Under the pieces are notes generated by a model, which was not told the origin of the DNA, did no database searches, and saw only the letters and a list, made by a program, of their open reading frames with translations. A stretch of DNA of 64,000 nucleotides. It comes from Azonexus sp. Its GTDB lineage: Bacteria > Pseudomonadota > Gammaproteobacteria > Burkholderiales > Rhodocyclaceae. A program made the position numbers and the translations under genes. Positions 27,332-36,257 of this stretch are shown here, in pieces. The stretch's first letter is position 1. Each line of letters starts with the position of its first letter. The DNA lies in the NCBI GenBank assembly GCA_031260295.1, contig JAIRKE010000001.1:62001-126000 (forward strand). The letters are read 5' to 3'.

Positions 27332-27499
27332 CTATTCCCGGCGTTGTTCTTCTTCTTGCTCTTCGGGATCGGTGAACGGCAGGTTGGCGGCTTCGTCGAA
27401 ATCCTTGCGCCGCTTGCTGCTGTAGGCCCACCAGGCGATGGCCAGGAAGCAAATGAGGCCGGCGACGGTGAGCAGGGAGCGCATCTCGTTGATGTCCAT
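27332..27499 (-). CDS. ccoQ: CcoQ/FixQ-like cbb3 oxidase subunit, orphan
   Basis: 55 residues. MDINEMRSLLTVAGLICFLA gives one transmembrane helix, followed by WWAYSSKRRKDFDEAANLPF, the usual CcoQ layout of a short N-terminus, one helix and an acidic tail (FTDPEEQEEEQ). An AAAGAGAC element precedes the ATG. In normal operons it lies between ccoO and ccoP; here ccoP does not follow and ccoO is missing upstream. It is therefore probably a remnant whose product has no partner encoded here. Confidence 0.75.
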   Translation of the reverse strand: MDINEMRSLLTVAGLICFLAIAWWAYSSKRRKDFDEAANLPFTDPEEQEEEQRRE

Positions 27500-27512
27500 G
27501 TGTCTCTTTCTG

Positions 27513-27704
27513 TTAGGCGTGATGGCCGGCGGCCTTGAGACTGGCGCCGGGATGATTTTGCCGTTGGCGATGGTGCGGAATGTATTGTAGGCCATCAACA
27601 CCATGCCGCTCAGGAAGAAGATACCGCCCAGCCAGCGGATGCTCCAGATGACCGTCATCATCACGAATGGGTGCGACCTTGTTGTACGTTGCGCTTGTTA
27701 CCAT
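27513..27704 (-). pseudogene. internally deleted ccoN (cbb3 oxidase subunit I) scar
   Basis: An ATG at 27704 behind GGAAATGGGATC begins MVTSATYNKVAP, which resembles a CcoN N-terminus. Within a dozen codons the sequence changes frame into HPFVMMTVIWSIRWLGGIF and FLSGMVLMAYNTFRTIA, which is the last CcoN transmembrane helix. About 400 codons between are gone, and ccoO is absent before ccoQ. The N-terminal match is short and less certain than the C-terminal one. The rest of the gap up to 27986 shows no other gene. Confidence 0.6.
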
Positions 27705-27986
27705 GATCCCATTTCCTCTCGCCGTGGCTCGGCTGCAGGTGCCAAGGCCAGTGTGGCCGACTATTGGTCCACAAGGACGAGCTATAAGTCCATTTTTGCA
27801 GCTTATGGTGGTTTTCCTGCTTGCCGGCATGCAGAAAACCGCTCATGCTTCCCAGGTTTCCGGGTAGATGGCCATTCCGGCAAGGCAATCAATGACTTAG
27901 ATATGCTTTCGGCTTGGCACGGCTTCTACAGTCGGTTACGCAGGATCGCACGGTGCGATCCGCAAAAATCAATGAAAGAGTCTTGC

Positions 27987-28961
27987 ATGCACAAGATCGT
28001 TCGCCTGTCCCTGTCAGCGCTGGCACTGGGAAGCACCACCGCCTTCGCCCAGGTACCGGACGTGGTCCGCCTCGGCAACCTCAAGTTCGCCCATTACGGT
28101 GCCGTATCCTACATGAAGGAAACTTGCGGCAAGTACAACCTGAGGGTCGAGGAGCGCATGTTCCAGAAGGGGCCGGACATCATGTCGGCCATTGCCGCCG
28201 GCGAGATCGATATCGCCGCGCTGGCCTCGGACGGCGCCATTTCAGGCCGCGCCAACGGCGTTCCGATCATCACCGTGGCCGGCTTTGCCAAAGGCGGTGC
28301 CCGTCTTGTCGCCGGCGCTGAAACCGGCATCAAGGACCCCCGGGGCCTGAAAGGCAAGAAGGTCGGCGTCGCGCGCGGCGGCGTTCACGAACTGCTGCTC
28401 TACGCCGAACTGGAAAAGGCAGGCCTGACCTGGTCGGACAAGCCGGGCAAGGACGTGCAGATCGTCTTCCTGGCCTTTACCGATCTCAACCAGGCACTGG
28501 CTACCCGGCAGATCGACGCGATGTGCCAGTCCGAGCCGCAATCTTCGCAGGCCATCGGCAAGAAGTTTGGCGTCGAGATCATGAAACCCTACAACACCAA
28601 GATGGGCAAGCCGGTGCGCCTGCTGGTGATGACCGAGAAGATGTACAACGAGAAAAAGGACATTGCCCAGCGCCTGATGAAGTGCTTTGTCGAGACGACC
28701 GCGCTATTCAACAAGGACATGAATCTGGCCGAAAAGTATGTGCGCGAGCAGATGTTCAAGGGCCAGATCAGCCCGCAGGATTTCAAGGATGCGATGGATA
28801 ACGCCGACTACACCTACGATGTCACACTCAAGCACATCGACATCACCACCGCGTTGATGAACAAGTACGATGTCGGCCACATGGTCAAGCCGCCGAAGGC
28901 CGCCGAGTGGGTCAAGCTGGACCTGCTACGGAAGGCCAAGAGTGACCTGAACGTCAAGTGA
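27987..28961 (+). CDS. ABC transporter solute-binding protein, NMT1/TauA-like, orphan
   Basis: 324 residues with a Sec signal peptide (MHKIVRLSLSALALGSTTAFA, cleavage after AFA). The mature part resembles nitrate/sulfonate/taurine-type binding proteins: MSAIAAGEIDIAALASDGAIS, RGLKGKKVGVARGGVHELLL and ALATRQIDAMCQSEPQSSQA. No permease or ATPase gene follows; the next gene is an AraC regulator. The ATG at 27987 has AAAGAG upstream; an ATG at 27972 is in frame. Ligand unknown. Confidence 0.85.
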   Translation: MHKIVRLSLSALALGSTTAFAQVPDVVRLGNLKFAHYGAVSYMKETCGKYNLRVEERMFQKGPDIMSAIAAGEIDIAALASDGAISGRANGVPIITVAGFAKGGARLVAGAETGIKDPRGLKGKKVGVARGGVHELLLYAELEKAGLTWSDKPGKDVQIVFLAFTDLNQALATRQIDAMCQSEPQSSQAIGKKFGVEIMKPYNTKMGKPVRLLVMTEKMYNEKKDIAQRLMKCFVETTALFNKDMNLAEKYVREQMFKGQISPQDFKDAMDNADYTYDVTLKHIDITTALMNKYDVGHMVKPPKAAEWVKLDLLRKAKSDLNVK

Positions 28962-29026
28962 GGGGGGGCATGAAGAAGCTGAATCCTTCTTGCACGGCAA
29001 GCTGAAGACCTCACACGCTGGACGCA

Positions 29027-29908
29027 ATGAAGACCTTTCATCACTTGTCTCATCCCCTTTTGCGTCCCTATATCGCCCGTATATGGGGTTGGGAAAGCCT
29101 TCCCGGCGAGCTTATCGCCTTGCCAACGCTGTTGCCAGGGACAGGTGCCGAACTGTATCTCCATACCGGGCAGCCGTTTATGGCTGGCGGTAGCGATTCC
29201 GCCTATTGTGGCGAGCTTTTTTGTCTTCGTCGCCGTTGCATTGCACTGGGCGAGGCTCGGAATATCGGATTTATCGCGATCCGTTTTCGTATCGGCATGC
29301 TGGTACGTTTCACGGATCTACCCGCGCCGGAACTGCTGGATGGCCGACTGGCAGTCGATGCGCTGTGGGGGGGAGCTGGAGCCCGGCTTCTGCAGAGGCT
29401 GGCTGAAACCGGCGAGCAGGGGCAGCGCTTGCAACTGGTGGAGGCATTCCTGCTTGAACGTCTACGAGATCGTTCGCCAGATCTGCTGATCGAACAGGCT
29501 TTGAACTTGCTGTATCGCAAGGGGGCCAGTCTGACCATCGAGCGTCTTGCCGAGTTGAGCGGGCTGGGGCGGCGGCAATTGGAAAAACGCTGGTTGCGGG
29601 CAACTGGCGTTTCTCCGAGCGAGATGCGTGGGCTGTGCCGTTTTCATCACACCGTGCGTGCCTTGATGCTGAATTCAGGGGCCGATCCGACTGATACGGC
29701 GCTCGCCAATGGTTACTACGACCAGGCGCATTTCAGCCACGATTTCCGCCGCCGCACCGGGCACCCGCCACTTGCCTACTTACAGGTCGCTCGCAAAAGG
29801 ACGCATTTTTACAATACGCCGGATAGCGCCACTGCCATGCTGGTGACTCCTCAACACCAAAGGAGTCCGTATGTTTGTATTAATGGTCGAACTCGAGGCT
29901 GTTCCTGA
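29027..29908 (+). CDS. AraC-family transcriptional regulator
   Basis: 293 residues. The C-terminal third has the two AraC helix-turn-helices: TIERLAELSGLGRRQLEKRWLRATGVSP and DTALANGYYDQAHFSHDFRRRTGHPPLAY. The N-terminal effector domain starts HPLLRPYIARIWGWES, as in the DUF6597-type cupin-like group. The coding end overlaps the next gene by 38 bp, suggesting coupling. It may regulate the ABM monooxygenase and GST genes downstream. Confidence 0.9.
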   Translation: MKTFHHLSHPLLRPYIARIWGWESLPGELIALPTLLPGTGAELYLHTGQPFMAGGSDSAYCGELFCLRRRCIALGEARNIGFIAIRFRIGMLVRFTDLPAPELLDGRLAVDALWGGAGARLLQRLAETGEQGQRLQLVEAFLLERLRDRSPDLLIEQALNLLYRKGASLTIERLAELSGLGRRQLEKRWLRATGVSPSEMRGLCRFHHTVRALMLNSGADPTDTALANGYYDQAHFSHDFRRRTGHPPLAYLQVARKRTHFYNTPDSATAMLVTPQHQRSPYVCINGRTRGCS

Positions 29909-30176
29909 ATTGGCCGGCGAACTTGAACAATTGCTGCACGAATTGGTGGAAATTGCCGCTCATGAGCCGGGGGTTCATTTCTATGCGGTCCAGCGCGATC
30001 GGGAGCATGCCGCTCGTTTCATGCTGTGCGAGTTCTACGCCGATCAGCTTGCTTGGCAAGCCCATCTGGTTAATGCTCCGGTACATGCCAGATTGAAACA
30101 CTTTGAACGCTTGTTGGCGGTTCCGCCACGAGTCGTACAGTGCGATGCGCTGGCAGCGACGCCTTGGCGTGTCTGA
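29871..30176 (+). CDS. ABM-domain (antibiotic biosynthesis monooxygenase-like) protein
   Basis: 101-residue ferredoxin-like alpha/beta-barrel protein. MFVLMVELEAVPELAGELEQLL, EPGVHFYAVQRDREH, FMLCEFYADQLAWQAHL and HLVNAPVHARLKHFERLL follow the ABM pattern with its central conserved Glu and His. Relatives are cofactor-free quinol monooxygenases (YgiN) or heme-degrading proteins. The start lies inside the AraC gene, behind AAAGGAG. Confidence 0.85.
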   Translation: MFVLMVELEAVPELAGELEQLLHELVEIAAHEPGVHFYAVQRDREHAARFMLCEFYADQLAWQAHLVNAPVHARLKHFERLLAVPPRVVQCDALAATPWRV

Positions 30177-30232
30177 TTTGACCTTTACTGTCGCTGTAGA
30201 CGGCCCCCCATCAGAATGGAGCACTCCAGTCC

Positions 30233-30907
30233 ATGTTCGATCTGTACATCGGCAACAAGAATTATTCGTCCTGGTCGCTGCGCCCGTGGTTGCTGATGAA
30301 GCACTTCGACATCCCGTTCCGCGAGCACCTAGTGTCGGTTTCCGGCCGTGACTACAACCCGTTGCTCAAGCCGGTCGCCGGCAATGCCCGTGTACCCTGC
30401 CTGCACGAGGCGGACGGCTTTCAGGTCTGGGACAGCCTGGCCATCGCCGAAACGCTGGCCGAGCGCTATTCGGCCATGTGGCCGGCCGATGTCCGGGCTA
30501 GGGCGCGGGCGCGTAGCATCTGCGCTGAGATGCACAGCGGTTTTACCTACCTGCGCAGCGCCATGCCGATGAACCTCAATCTGAAACTGAAAGGGCGCCC
30601 AGCGACGCCCGAGGTGCAGCGCGACATCGACCGCATCATCGAAATTTGGGACGAGGCGCGCGGTCATTTCGCCAACGGTGATGGTCCGTGGCTGTTCGGC
30701 GATTTTTCTGTGGCCGATGCGATGTTCGCACCAGTGGCCTGTCGCTTCGACATCTACAATGTGCCGTTGCCGACCTCGGCGGCAGCCTATCGCGATACCG
30801 TGCTTGGTCACCCGGCCTTGGGCGAATGGTATGCGGCGGCGCTTGTCGAGTCCGAGGCGCACGCCCATTACGACCGCTTTGCCGACGACTACGGCGGGCC
30901 ACGCTGA
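30233..30907 (+). CDS. glutathione S-transferase family protein
   Basis: 224 residues. The thioredoxin-like N-terminal domain starts LYIGNKNYSSWSLRPWLLMKHFDIPF, where Ser is the likely catalytic residue, with NARVPCLHEADGFQVWDSLAIAETLAE binding glutathione. The helical C-terminal domain has GPWLFGDFSVADAMFAPVACRF. SSWSLRPW is typical of a proteobacterial subgroup without assigned substrate. It is convergent with the flavoprotein gene, 6 bp away. Confidence 0.9.
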   Translation: MFDLYIGNKNYSSWSLRPWLLMKHFDIPFREHLVSVSGRDYNPLLKPVAGNARVPCLHEADGFQVWDSLAIAETLAERYSAMWPADVRARARARSICAEMHSGFTYLRSAMPMNLNLKLKGRPATPEVQRDIDRIIEIWDEARGHFANGDGPWLFGDFSVADAMFAPVACRFDIYNVPLPTSAAAYRDTVLGHPALGEWYAAALVESEAHAHYDRFADDYGGPR

Positions 30908-30913
30908 TCGGTT

Positions 30914-32542
30914 TTAGTTAGCCGGGCAGCCTTGTCCGGTGATGGCCAGTGCCACGGCCTCGGCCACTTTGATGCCGTCGACGCCGGCCGACAGAATGCC
31001 ACCGGCGTAGCCGGCGCCTTCGCCGGCCGGATAGAGGCCGCGCGTGTTGATGCTCTGGAAATCGTCGCCGCGCTTGATGCGGATCGGCGACGAGGTGCGC
31101 GTCTCGACGCCGGTGAGCACCGCATCGGCCATGGCGAAGCCCTTGATCTGCCGGTCGAAGGCCGGGATGGCCTCGCGCAGTGCCTCAATCACGTAATCCG
31201 GGGCGCAGGCGGCCAAGTCGGTCATGTGCACACCCGGCTGGTAGGAGGGCTCGATGCTGCCCAGCGCGGTCGACGGCTGGCCAGCCAGGAAGTCGCCGAC
31301 GCGCTGGGCCGGGGCGTCGTAAGTGCCGCCGCCGGCGATGAAGGCCATGCTTTCCCAGTGGCGCTGAAAATCGATGCCGGCCAGCGGATTGCGGCGATAA
31401 TCGTCAGGGAAATCCTCGGGGCGAACCTCGACCACCAGCGCCGCGTTGGCGTTGCGCTCGGCACGCGAATACTGGCTCATGCCGTTGGTTACGACCCGGC
31501 CCGGCTCCGAGGTGGCGGCTACCACCTGACCGCCTGGGCACATGCAGAAACTGTAGGCGGCGCGGCCGTTGGCGCAGTGATGCACCAGCTTGTAGTCGGC
31601 GGCGCCGAGCTGTTCGTTGCCGGCATGGGGACCGAAGCGGGCGCGGTCGATCAGGGTTTGCGGATGCTCGATGCGGAAACCGATGGCGAACGGCTTGGCC
31701 TCGATGTAGACACCCGCGTCGTGCAGCATCTGGAAGGTATCGCGGGCGCTGTGGCCGATGGCCAGCACCACGTGCTCGGCGGCGATGCGCTCGCCGCCAG
31801 CCAGTTCGACGCCGCACACTTGCTGGTCGTCGACCAGCAGGCGCTCGACCTTGCTGCCGAAGCGGATTTCGCCGCCCAGACCGGTGATCGTCGCGCGCAG
31901 ATTTTCGACCATCTTGACCAGGCGGAAGGTACCGATGTGCGGCTTGCTGACATAGAGGATCTCGGCAGGCGCCCCGGCTTTGACGAATTCGGCCATGACC
32001 TTGCGGCCAAGGAAATTCGGGTCCTTGATCTGGCTGTACAGCTTGCCGTCGGAGAAGGTACCAGCGCCACCCTCGCCGAACTGGACGTTGGATTCCGGAT
32101 TCAGGTTGTGCTTACGCCACAGACCCCAGGTGTCCTTGGTGCGCTCGCGCACGGCCTTGCCGCGTTCGAGGATGATTGGGCGAAAACCCATCTGCGCCAG
32201 CAACAGGCCGGCCATCAGGCCGCAGGGACCGGTGCCGACGACCACCGGCCGCATTTTCAGGCCGGCCGGGGCGTGGGCGACGAAGCGGTAGTCCATATCC
32301 GGCGTCGGCATCACCTGGCGGTCGTCCTTGAGGCGGACACGGACGGTGGCCTCGTCGCGCAGTTCGACGTCGATCTGGTAAATCAGCACGATGGCCGATT
32401 TCTTGCGCGCGTCGTGGCTGCGCTTGAACACGGTGAAGCCGAGCAGATCGTCGGCGGCGATACCCAAGCGCCGGCAGATAGCCGGGGCCAAGGCATCGTC
32501 AGGGTGGTCGAGGGGCAGCTTGAGTTCGGTCAGCCGGAGCAT
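30914..32542 (-). CDS. FAD-dependent dehydrogenase, COG2509 type
   Basis: 542 residues. An N-terminal ~95-residue domain precedes the dinucleotide-binding motif VVGTGPCGLMAGLLLAQMGFRPIILERG. NVQFGEGGAGTFSDGKLYSQIK, AYSFCMCPGGQVVAATSEPGRV and TRGLYPAGEGAGYAGGILSAGVDGIK are the signatures of this widespread, uncharacterised flavoprotein family. Function is unknown. It lies downstream of the lyase gene on the same strand. Confidence 0.88.
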   Translation of the reverse strand: MLRLTELKLPLDHPDDALAPAICRRLGIAADDLLGFTVFKRSHDARKKSAIVLIYQIDVELRDEATVRVRLKDDRQVMPTPDMDYRFVAHAPAGLKMRPVVVGTGPCGLMAGLLLAQMGFRPIILERGKAVRERTKDTWGLWRKHNLNPESNVQFGEGGAGTFSDGKLYSQIKDPNFLGRKVMAEFVKAGAPAEILYVSKPHIGTFRLVKMVENLRATITGLGGEIRFGSKVERLLVDDQQVCGVELAGGERIAAEHVVLAIGHSARDTFQMLHDAGVYIEAKPFAIGFRIEHPQTLIDRARFGPHAGNEQLGAADYKLVHHCANGRAAYSFCMCPGGQVVAATSEPGRVVTNGMSQYSRAERNANAALVVEVRPEDFPDDYRRNPLAGIDFQRHWESMAFIAGGGTYDAPAQRVGDFLAGQPSTALGSIEPSYQPGVHMTDLAACAPDYVIEALREAIPAFDRQIKGFAMADAVLTGVETRTSSPIRIKRGDDFQSINTRGLYPAGEGAGYAGGILSAGVDGIKVAEAVALAITGQGCPAN

Positions 32543-32601
32543 ACGGGAATGGCGAGGCGGAGGATCAACGAGGCGGGTTCTTCAATTTCCGTTCCGAGAC
32601 C

Positions 32602-34086
32602 TTACAGACTGTCGCCGAAGTCACGCCTAAAGGCTTGCATCAGTTTTTCCGGCCAGTCGCTCAGGGCTTCGAGTCGTCCCATGAAGAAGCGCAGGACGGA
32701 GGGCTCTTCAACAAAGCGCAGGCCGCCGACCAGTTCACGCTGGGTGTACAACCAATTCAGCCGATCTTCGACATATTTCACCTGCGACAAGGTGAATACC
32801 CGACGCGGGAAAGCCAGCCGCAGCAGTTCGGCGTCGGCGAGGATGTCGTGGCCGTGCTGGTCGCGGGTGCTCGATACCGTGCCGCGTTCCATGCCGCGCA
32901 CGCCAGAGATCAAATAGAAGGCCGCCGCCAGTGCGCCCGCCGGGTATTCTTTTTGCGGGATGTGCGACAAGAAGCCCATCGCATCGACGTGGCAGCCCAA
33001 GCCGCCGGCCGGTGTCACGACGGGAATACCCAGGGTTTCCAGCCGTTCGACCAGATAGCGGATGAAGGACGGGCTTTGGCCGATGACGTTTTCGTCGGTG
33101 GTGTCGCGCAGGCCGACGGCCATGGCTTCGATTTCGCGTACCGACATGCCGCCGTAGGTCAGAAAGCCTTCAAACAGCGGCACCAGCACTTTCATTTTTT
33201 CAAAAATTTCCGGCCGGTTGGTGCAGATGGCGCCGCCGCGCGACGAGCTGACCTTGCGGCTGGAGAAATACACGATGTCGGCCAGTTCGCACATTTCGCG
33301 CAGAATGGTGGCAACGCTGGCCTGCTGGAATTCCGGCTCGCGCTGCTTGATGAACCAGGCGTTTTCGCCGATCAGGCTGGCGTCGAGCACCAGCGGAATG
33401 TTGTTTTCCTTGGCAACCTGGGCGACTTCGCGCAGATTGGCCATCGAGAAAGGCTGGCCGCCGATCAGGTTGGTCGAGGCCTCCATGCGGATCAGCGGTA
33501 CGTTTTGCACGCCGTGGCTGGTAATCGCATGGCGTAGCTTGGCGATATCCATGTTGCCCTTGAACGGGTTGCTGCTTTTGATCTGCAAGGCTTCGTCGTG
33601 CAGCAATTCGCCGATTTTGCCGCCATTGAGTTCGATATGCGCCAGCGTGGTGGTGAAGTGGTAATTCATCGGCACCAGATCGCCGGATTTGACGTAGCTG
33701 CGGAAAATGATGTTTTCCGCAGCCCGCCCCTGGTGGGCCGGCAGCACGAAACGCTTGCCGAATACCTCCTCAATTGCCGCCTGCATGCGCTCGAAGCTCT
33801 GCGATCCGGCATAGGCATCATCCGCCTGCATCATCGCGCCCATCTGCGTATCGCTCATCGCGTTGGTGCCGCTGTCGGTCAGCATGTCCAGATAGACATC
33901 GCGCGTCTTCAACAAAAAGGTGTTGAAGCCGGCGCGGCGGATTGCCTCCAGTCGTTCTTCAATCGGCGGCAGAGTCAGTTTCTGGACGACACGCACTTTG
34001 TGCATTTCCAGCGGAATAGTTTCACCGCTGAAAAAACGCACGGCGGGGGAAGCGTTCTGCTGCGGCTTGTTTGAAGATTTGCTCAT
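32602..34086 (-). CDS. beta-eliminating lyase, tyrosine phenol-lyase-like
   Basis: 494-residue PLP enzyme of the tryptophanase/tyrosine phenol-lyase family. The PLP lysine is Lys278 (SSRKVSSSRGG); Tyr92, Arg121, Asn206, Asp235, Tyr311 and Arg428/429 match conserved positions. Three substrate-discriminating positions look like tyrosine phenol-lyase rather than tryptophanase: Thr145 in HFTTT, Arg401 in GMERG, Phe467 in LRFF (tryptophanase has Asp, Ile/Val and His). However Leu238 replaces the Arg that contacts the PLP hydroxyl, and the active-site lysine context is unusual. It probably releases ammonia and pyruvate from an aromatic amino acid. The start at 34086 has GAAAGAG upstream. Confidence 0.8.
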   Translation of the reverse strand: MSKSSNKPQQNASPAVRFFSGETIPLEMHKVRVVQKLTLPPIEERLEAIRRAGFNTFLLKTRDVYLDMLTDSGTNAMSDTQMGAMMQADDAYAGSQSFERMQAAIEEVFGKRFVLPAHQGRAAENIIFRSYVKSGDLVPMNYHFTTTLAHIELNGGKIGELLHDEALQIKSSNPFKGNMDIAKLRHAITSHGVQNVPLIRMEASTNLIGGQPFSMANLREVAQVAKENNIPLVLDASLIGENAWFIKQREPEFQQASVATILREMCELADIVYFSSRKVSSSRGGAICTNRPEIFEKMKVLVPLFEGFLTYGGMSVREIEAMAVGLRDTTDENVIGQSPSFIRYLVERLETLGIPVVTPAGGLGCHVDAMGFLSHIPQKEYPAGALAAAFYLISGVRGMERGTVSSTRDQHGHDILADAELLRLAFPRRVFTLSQVKYVEDRLNWLYTQRELVGGLRFVEEPSVLRFFMGRLEALSDWPEKLMQAFRRDFGDSL

Positions 34087-34138
34087 GGCTGTGCTCTTTC
34101 TTTGCGATAACAAGGTTTGGTGAATGACATATTCGTTT

Positions 34139-35245
34139 TCATGGCTGGCCGGACGGTTTTTCGGGAGGGACGGCAAGCCTGCGGGTTTCGCCGTGGCGCA
34201 GCAGCCACAGGCGCTGCGAGTCGAGTTGGCGCTGATTAAGTGCCGCGCGGACGTCGGTGGGCGGCTGGTCGAAAGGTTCCTGGGACAGTTCGAAGGTGCC
34301 CCAGTGCACGCCGATGGCCTGGCGGGCGTCGACATCGAGCAGGATTTGCACGGCTTCGTCCGGGTCGACGTGGTGCGCCGCCATGACGTCGCGCGGTCGA
34401 TAAGCGCCGACCGGCACGGCCAGCAGGTCGACGGGACCCAGGCGCTGGCGGATGGCGCGAAAATCGTCGGAATAGCCAGTGTCGCCGGTGTAGAGAAAAC
34501 GCCATGCTTGGCCGCCGCTATCCGACTCGACGAAAAAGCCGCCCCACAGCGTGGCGTTGGCGTCGAACAGGGTGCGTTTGCTCCAGTGCTGGGCCGGCGT
34601 GAAATGGATACGTAGCGGGCCGTCGTCGATGCTGTCCCACCAGTCCATTTCACTGACGCCGGCGATGCCGCGTTCGTCGAACCAGCGCTTGACACCGAGC
34701 GGCACCAGGAAACGCGGATGCTGGCCGGCTTCGAGCAGACGGGTGATGACGTTTTCGTCGAGGTGGTCGTAGTGATTGTGCGAGATCAGCACCAGATCGA
34801 TCGGCGGCAGTTCTTCCGGCGTCAGCGGCGGCGGTACGCGGCGCGGCGCCGAGAGCTGGCGGAAGGGTCCGGCGAAGTCGGAGAGTTGCGGATCGATCAG
34901 GATGTTGCGGCCGGCCAGTTGCAGGAGGAGGCCCGAATGGCCGAGCCAGGTGATGCGCGCTTGCTCGTCCGCCTCGCGGAGCAGCGCATGATCGACGGGA
35001 ACGCTCCAGTCGCGGGCGAATTGCGGGTAGCCGCCGGCCGGGGGCGACAAGGGGGTGAAATCGCCTCGCCAGCGTCGCCACAGCGCTTCGTACCAGGGAG
35101 CCTTGCCGCCGATGTGACGGCTGTCATTGTTGACGAAGCCGCCCGGCCGGTGATGCGGGCGGCTCGGGTCGTAATGCGGATTGGTCGTGCCGCAGGCGGT
35201 CAGCAATAGGACTGTCGCCAGCAGCAGGCCGGAGACGCCTCTCAT
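34139..35245 (-). CDS. MBL-fold metal-dependent hydrolase, lipoprotein
   Basis: 368 residues. A signal peptide ends in a lipobox (LLLTACGTT, Cys about 18), so it should be membrane-anchored outside the cytoplasm. The metallo-beta-lactamase motif HNHYDHLDE, an upstream ITWLGHSGLLLQLAG, and FLYTGDTGYSDDF supply the metal ligands. The overall pattern is that of NAPE-phospholipase-D-like / UlaG-like hydrolases. A GTG at 35263 is an alternative start. Substrate unknown. Confidence 0.87.
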   Translation of the reverse strand: MRGVSGLLLATVLLLTACGTTNPHYDPSRPHHRPGGFVNNDSRHIGGKAPWYEALWRRWRGDFTPLSPPAGGYPQFARDWSVPVDHALLREADEQARITWLGHSGLLLQLAGRNILIDPQLSDFAGPFRQLSAPRRVPPPLTPEELPPIDLVLISHNHYDHLDENVITRLLEAGQHPRFLVPLGVKRWFDERGIAGVSEMDWWDSIDDGPLRIHFTPAQHWSKRTLFDANATLWGGFFVESDSGGQAWRFLYTGDTGYSDDFRAIRQRLGPVDLLAVPVGAYRPRDVMAAHHVDPDEAVQILLDVDARQAIGVHWGTFELSQEPFDQPPTDVRAALNQRQLDSQRLWLLRHGETRRLAVPPEKPSGQP

Positions 35246-35306
35246 TTTGCCAGTGCCTCGCACATTGAGACGACCAGCACGGCCGGGTCTTCAGCACCGA
35301 CGACGT

Positions 35307-35756
35307 TCACCGCGCCTGCTCTTTCATGGCGCGTTGCGCTTCGCGCTTGGCGTCCTTGTCCAGTTGGTCGGCGCGTTTGTCGTGTTGTTTCTTGCCCTTG
35401 GCCAGCCCGATTTCCAGCTTGATGCGACCGCGCAGAAAGTGCAGGTCGAGCGGCACCAGGGCATAGCCCGCGCGCTCAACCTTGCCGATCAGTTTCATGA
35501 TTTCGCGGTTGTGCAGCAGCAGCTTGCGCGTTCGCACCGGGTCGTGGCGGTCGTGCGTCGAGGCGGTGGAGAGCGGCGAGATGTGCATGCCGATCAGGAA
35601 AATCTCGCCACTCTTGATGATGACGTAAGACTCCTTGATATTCATGCGGCCGGCGCGAATGGCCTTGACCTCCCAACCCTGGAGGGCGATCCCGGCCTCG
35701 AACTTCTCCTCGATGAAGTAGTCGTGAAAGGCTTTTTTGTTGACCGTGATGCTCAT
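35307..35756 (-). CDS. smpB: SsrA-binding protein
   Basis: 149-residue tmRNA partner for ribosome rescue. [41 protein letters not shown] and the basic C-terminal tail ([26 protein letters not shown]) are diagnostic. It is divergent from ratA with 57 bp between starts, a frequent betaproteobacterial layout. No tmRNA gene was found in the window. Confidence 0.97.
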   Translation of the reverse strand: MSITVNKKAFHDYFIEEKFEAGIALQGWEVKAIRAGRMNIKESYVIIKSGEIFLIGMHISPLSTASTHDRHDPVRTRKLLLHNREIMKLIGKVERAGYALVPLDLHFLRGRIKLEIGLAKGKKQHDKRADQLDKDAKREAQRAMKEQAR

Positions 35757-35813
35757 GCCGCGAGTGATCCATTAAAATCGCCATTTTACAGGATACCCGA
35801 ACGCTGCCGACGC

Positions 35814-36257
35814 ATGGCCCTGGTTGAGAAGACCGTATTGATTGCCCACTCCGCCGAGCGCATGTTCGAACTGGTCGACCGCTGCGAGGATTACCCGGCA
35901 TTTCTGCCGTGGTGCAGCCGTACCGAAGTGAAATTCCGCGATGCCGGAAAGACCATGGCGACGCTGCATGTCAACTACCACGCGGTGAAAACCAGCTTCA
36001 CCACGGAAAACGACAAGGAATTCCCCGGTTTGATGAAAATTCGCCTGGTCGACGGGCCGTTCCGGCGTCTCGAAGGCTCATGGCATTTCCGCGCCCTGGC
36101 CGCCGACGCCTGCAAGATCGAATTCCGGCTGCATTACGAATTTTCCAGCAAGCTGTTCGAGAAAATCATCGGGCCGGTGTTCGGGCATATCGCCAATACC
36201 TTTGTCGATGCCTTTGTGCGTCGGGCGGCGCAGGTTTATGGAGCAGCTAATGGCTGA
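35814..36257 (+). CDS. ratA: RatA-type START/coenzyme Q-binding protein
   Basis: 147 residues of the polyketide-cyclase/START fold: VEKTVLIAHSAERMFELVDRCEDYPAFLPWCSRTEV and a C-terminal helix with GPVFGHIANTFVDAFVRRAAQVYG. Named RatA in E. coli as a supposed ribosome-association toxin, but closely related to Coq10-like ubiquinone-binding proteins. Its conserved link with rnfH holds here (8-bp overlap). Confidence 0.9.
   Translation: MALVEKTVLIAHSAERMFELVDRCEDYPAFLPWCSRTEVKFRDAGKTMATLHVNYHAVKTSFTTENDKEFPGLMKIRLVDGPFRRLEGSWHFRALAADACKIEFRLHYEFSSKLFEKIIGPVFGHIANTFVDAFVRRAAQVYGAANG

Noticed and set aside
30932-32917. A 661-codon plus-strand open frame
   Set aside because: It is the mirror of the COG2509 flavoprotein gene; its composition (Ala/Gly/His-rich without motifs) is typical of an antisense shadow.
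32602-34086. Straight tryptophanase (tnaA) assignment
   Set aside because: Three substrate-specificity positions match tyrosine phenol-lyase and not tryptophanase, so no gene symbol was given.
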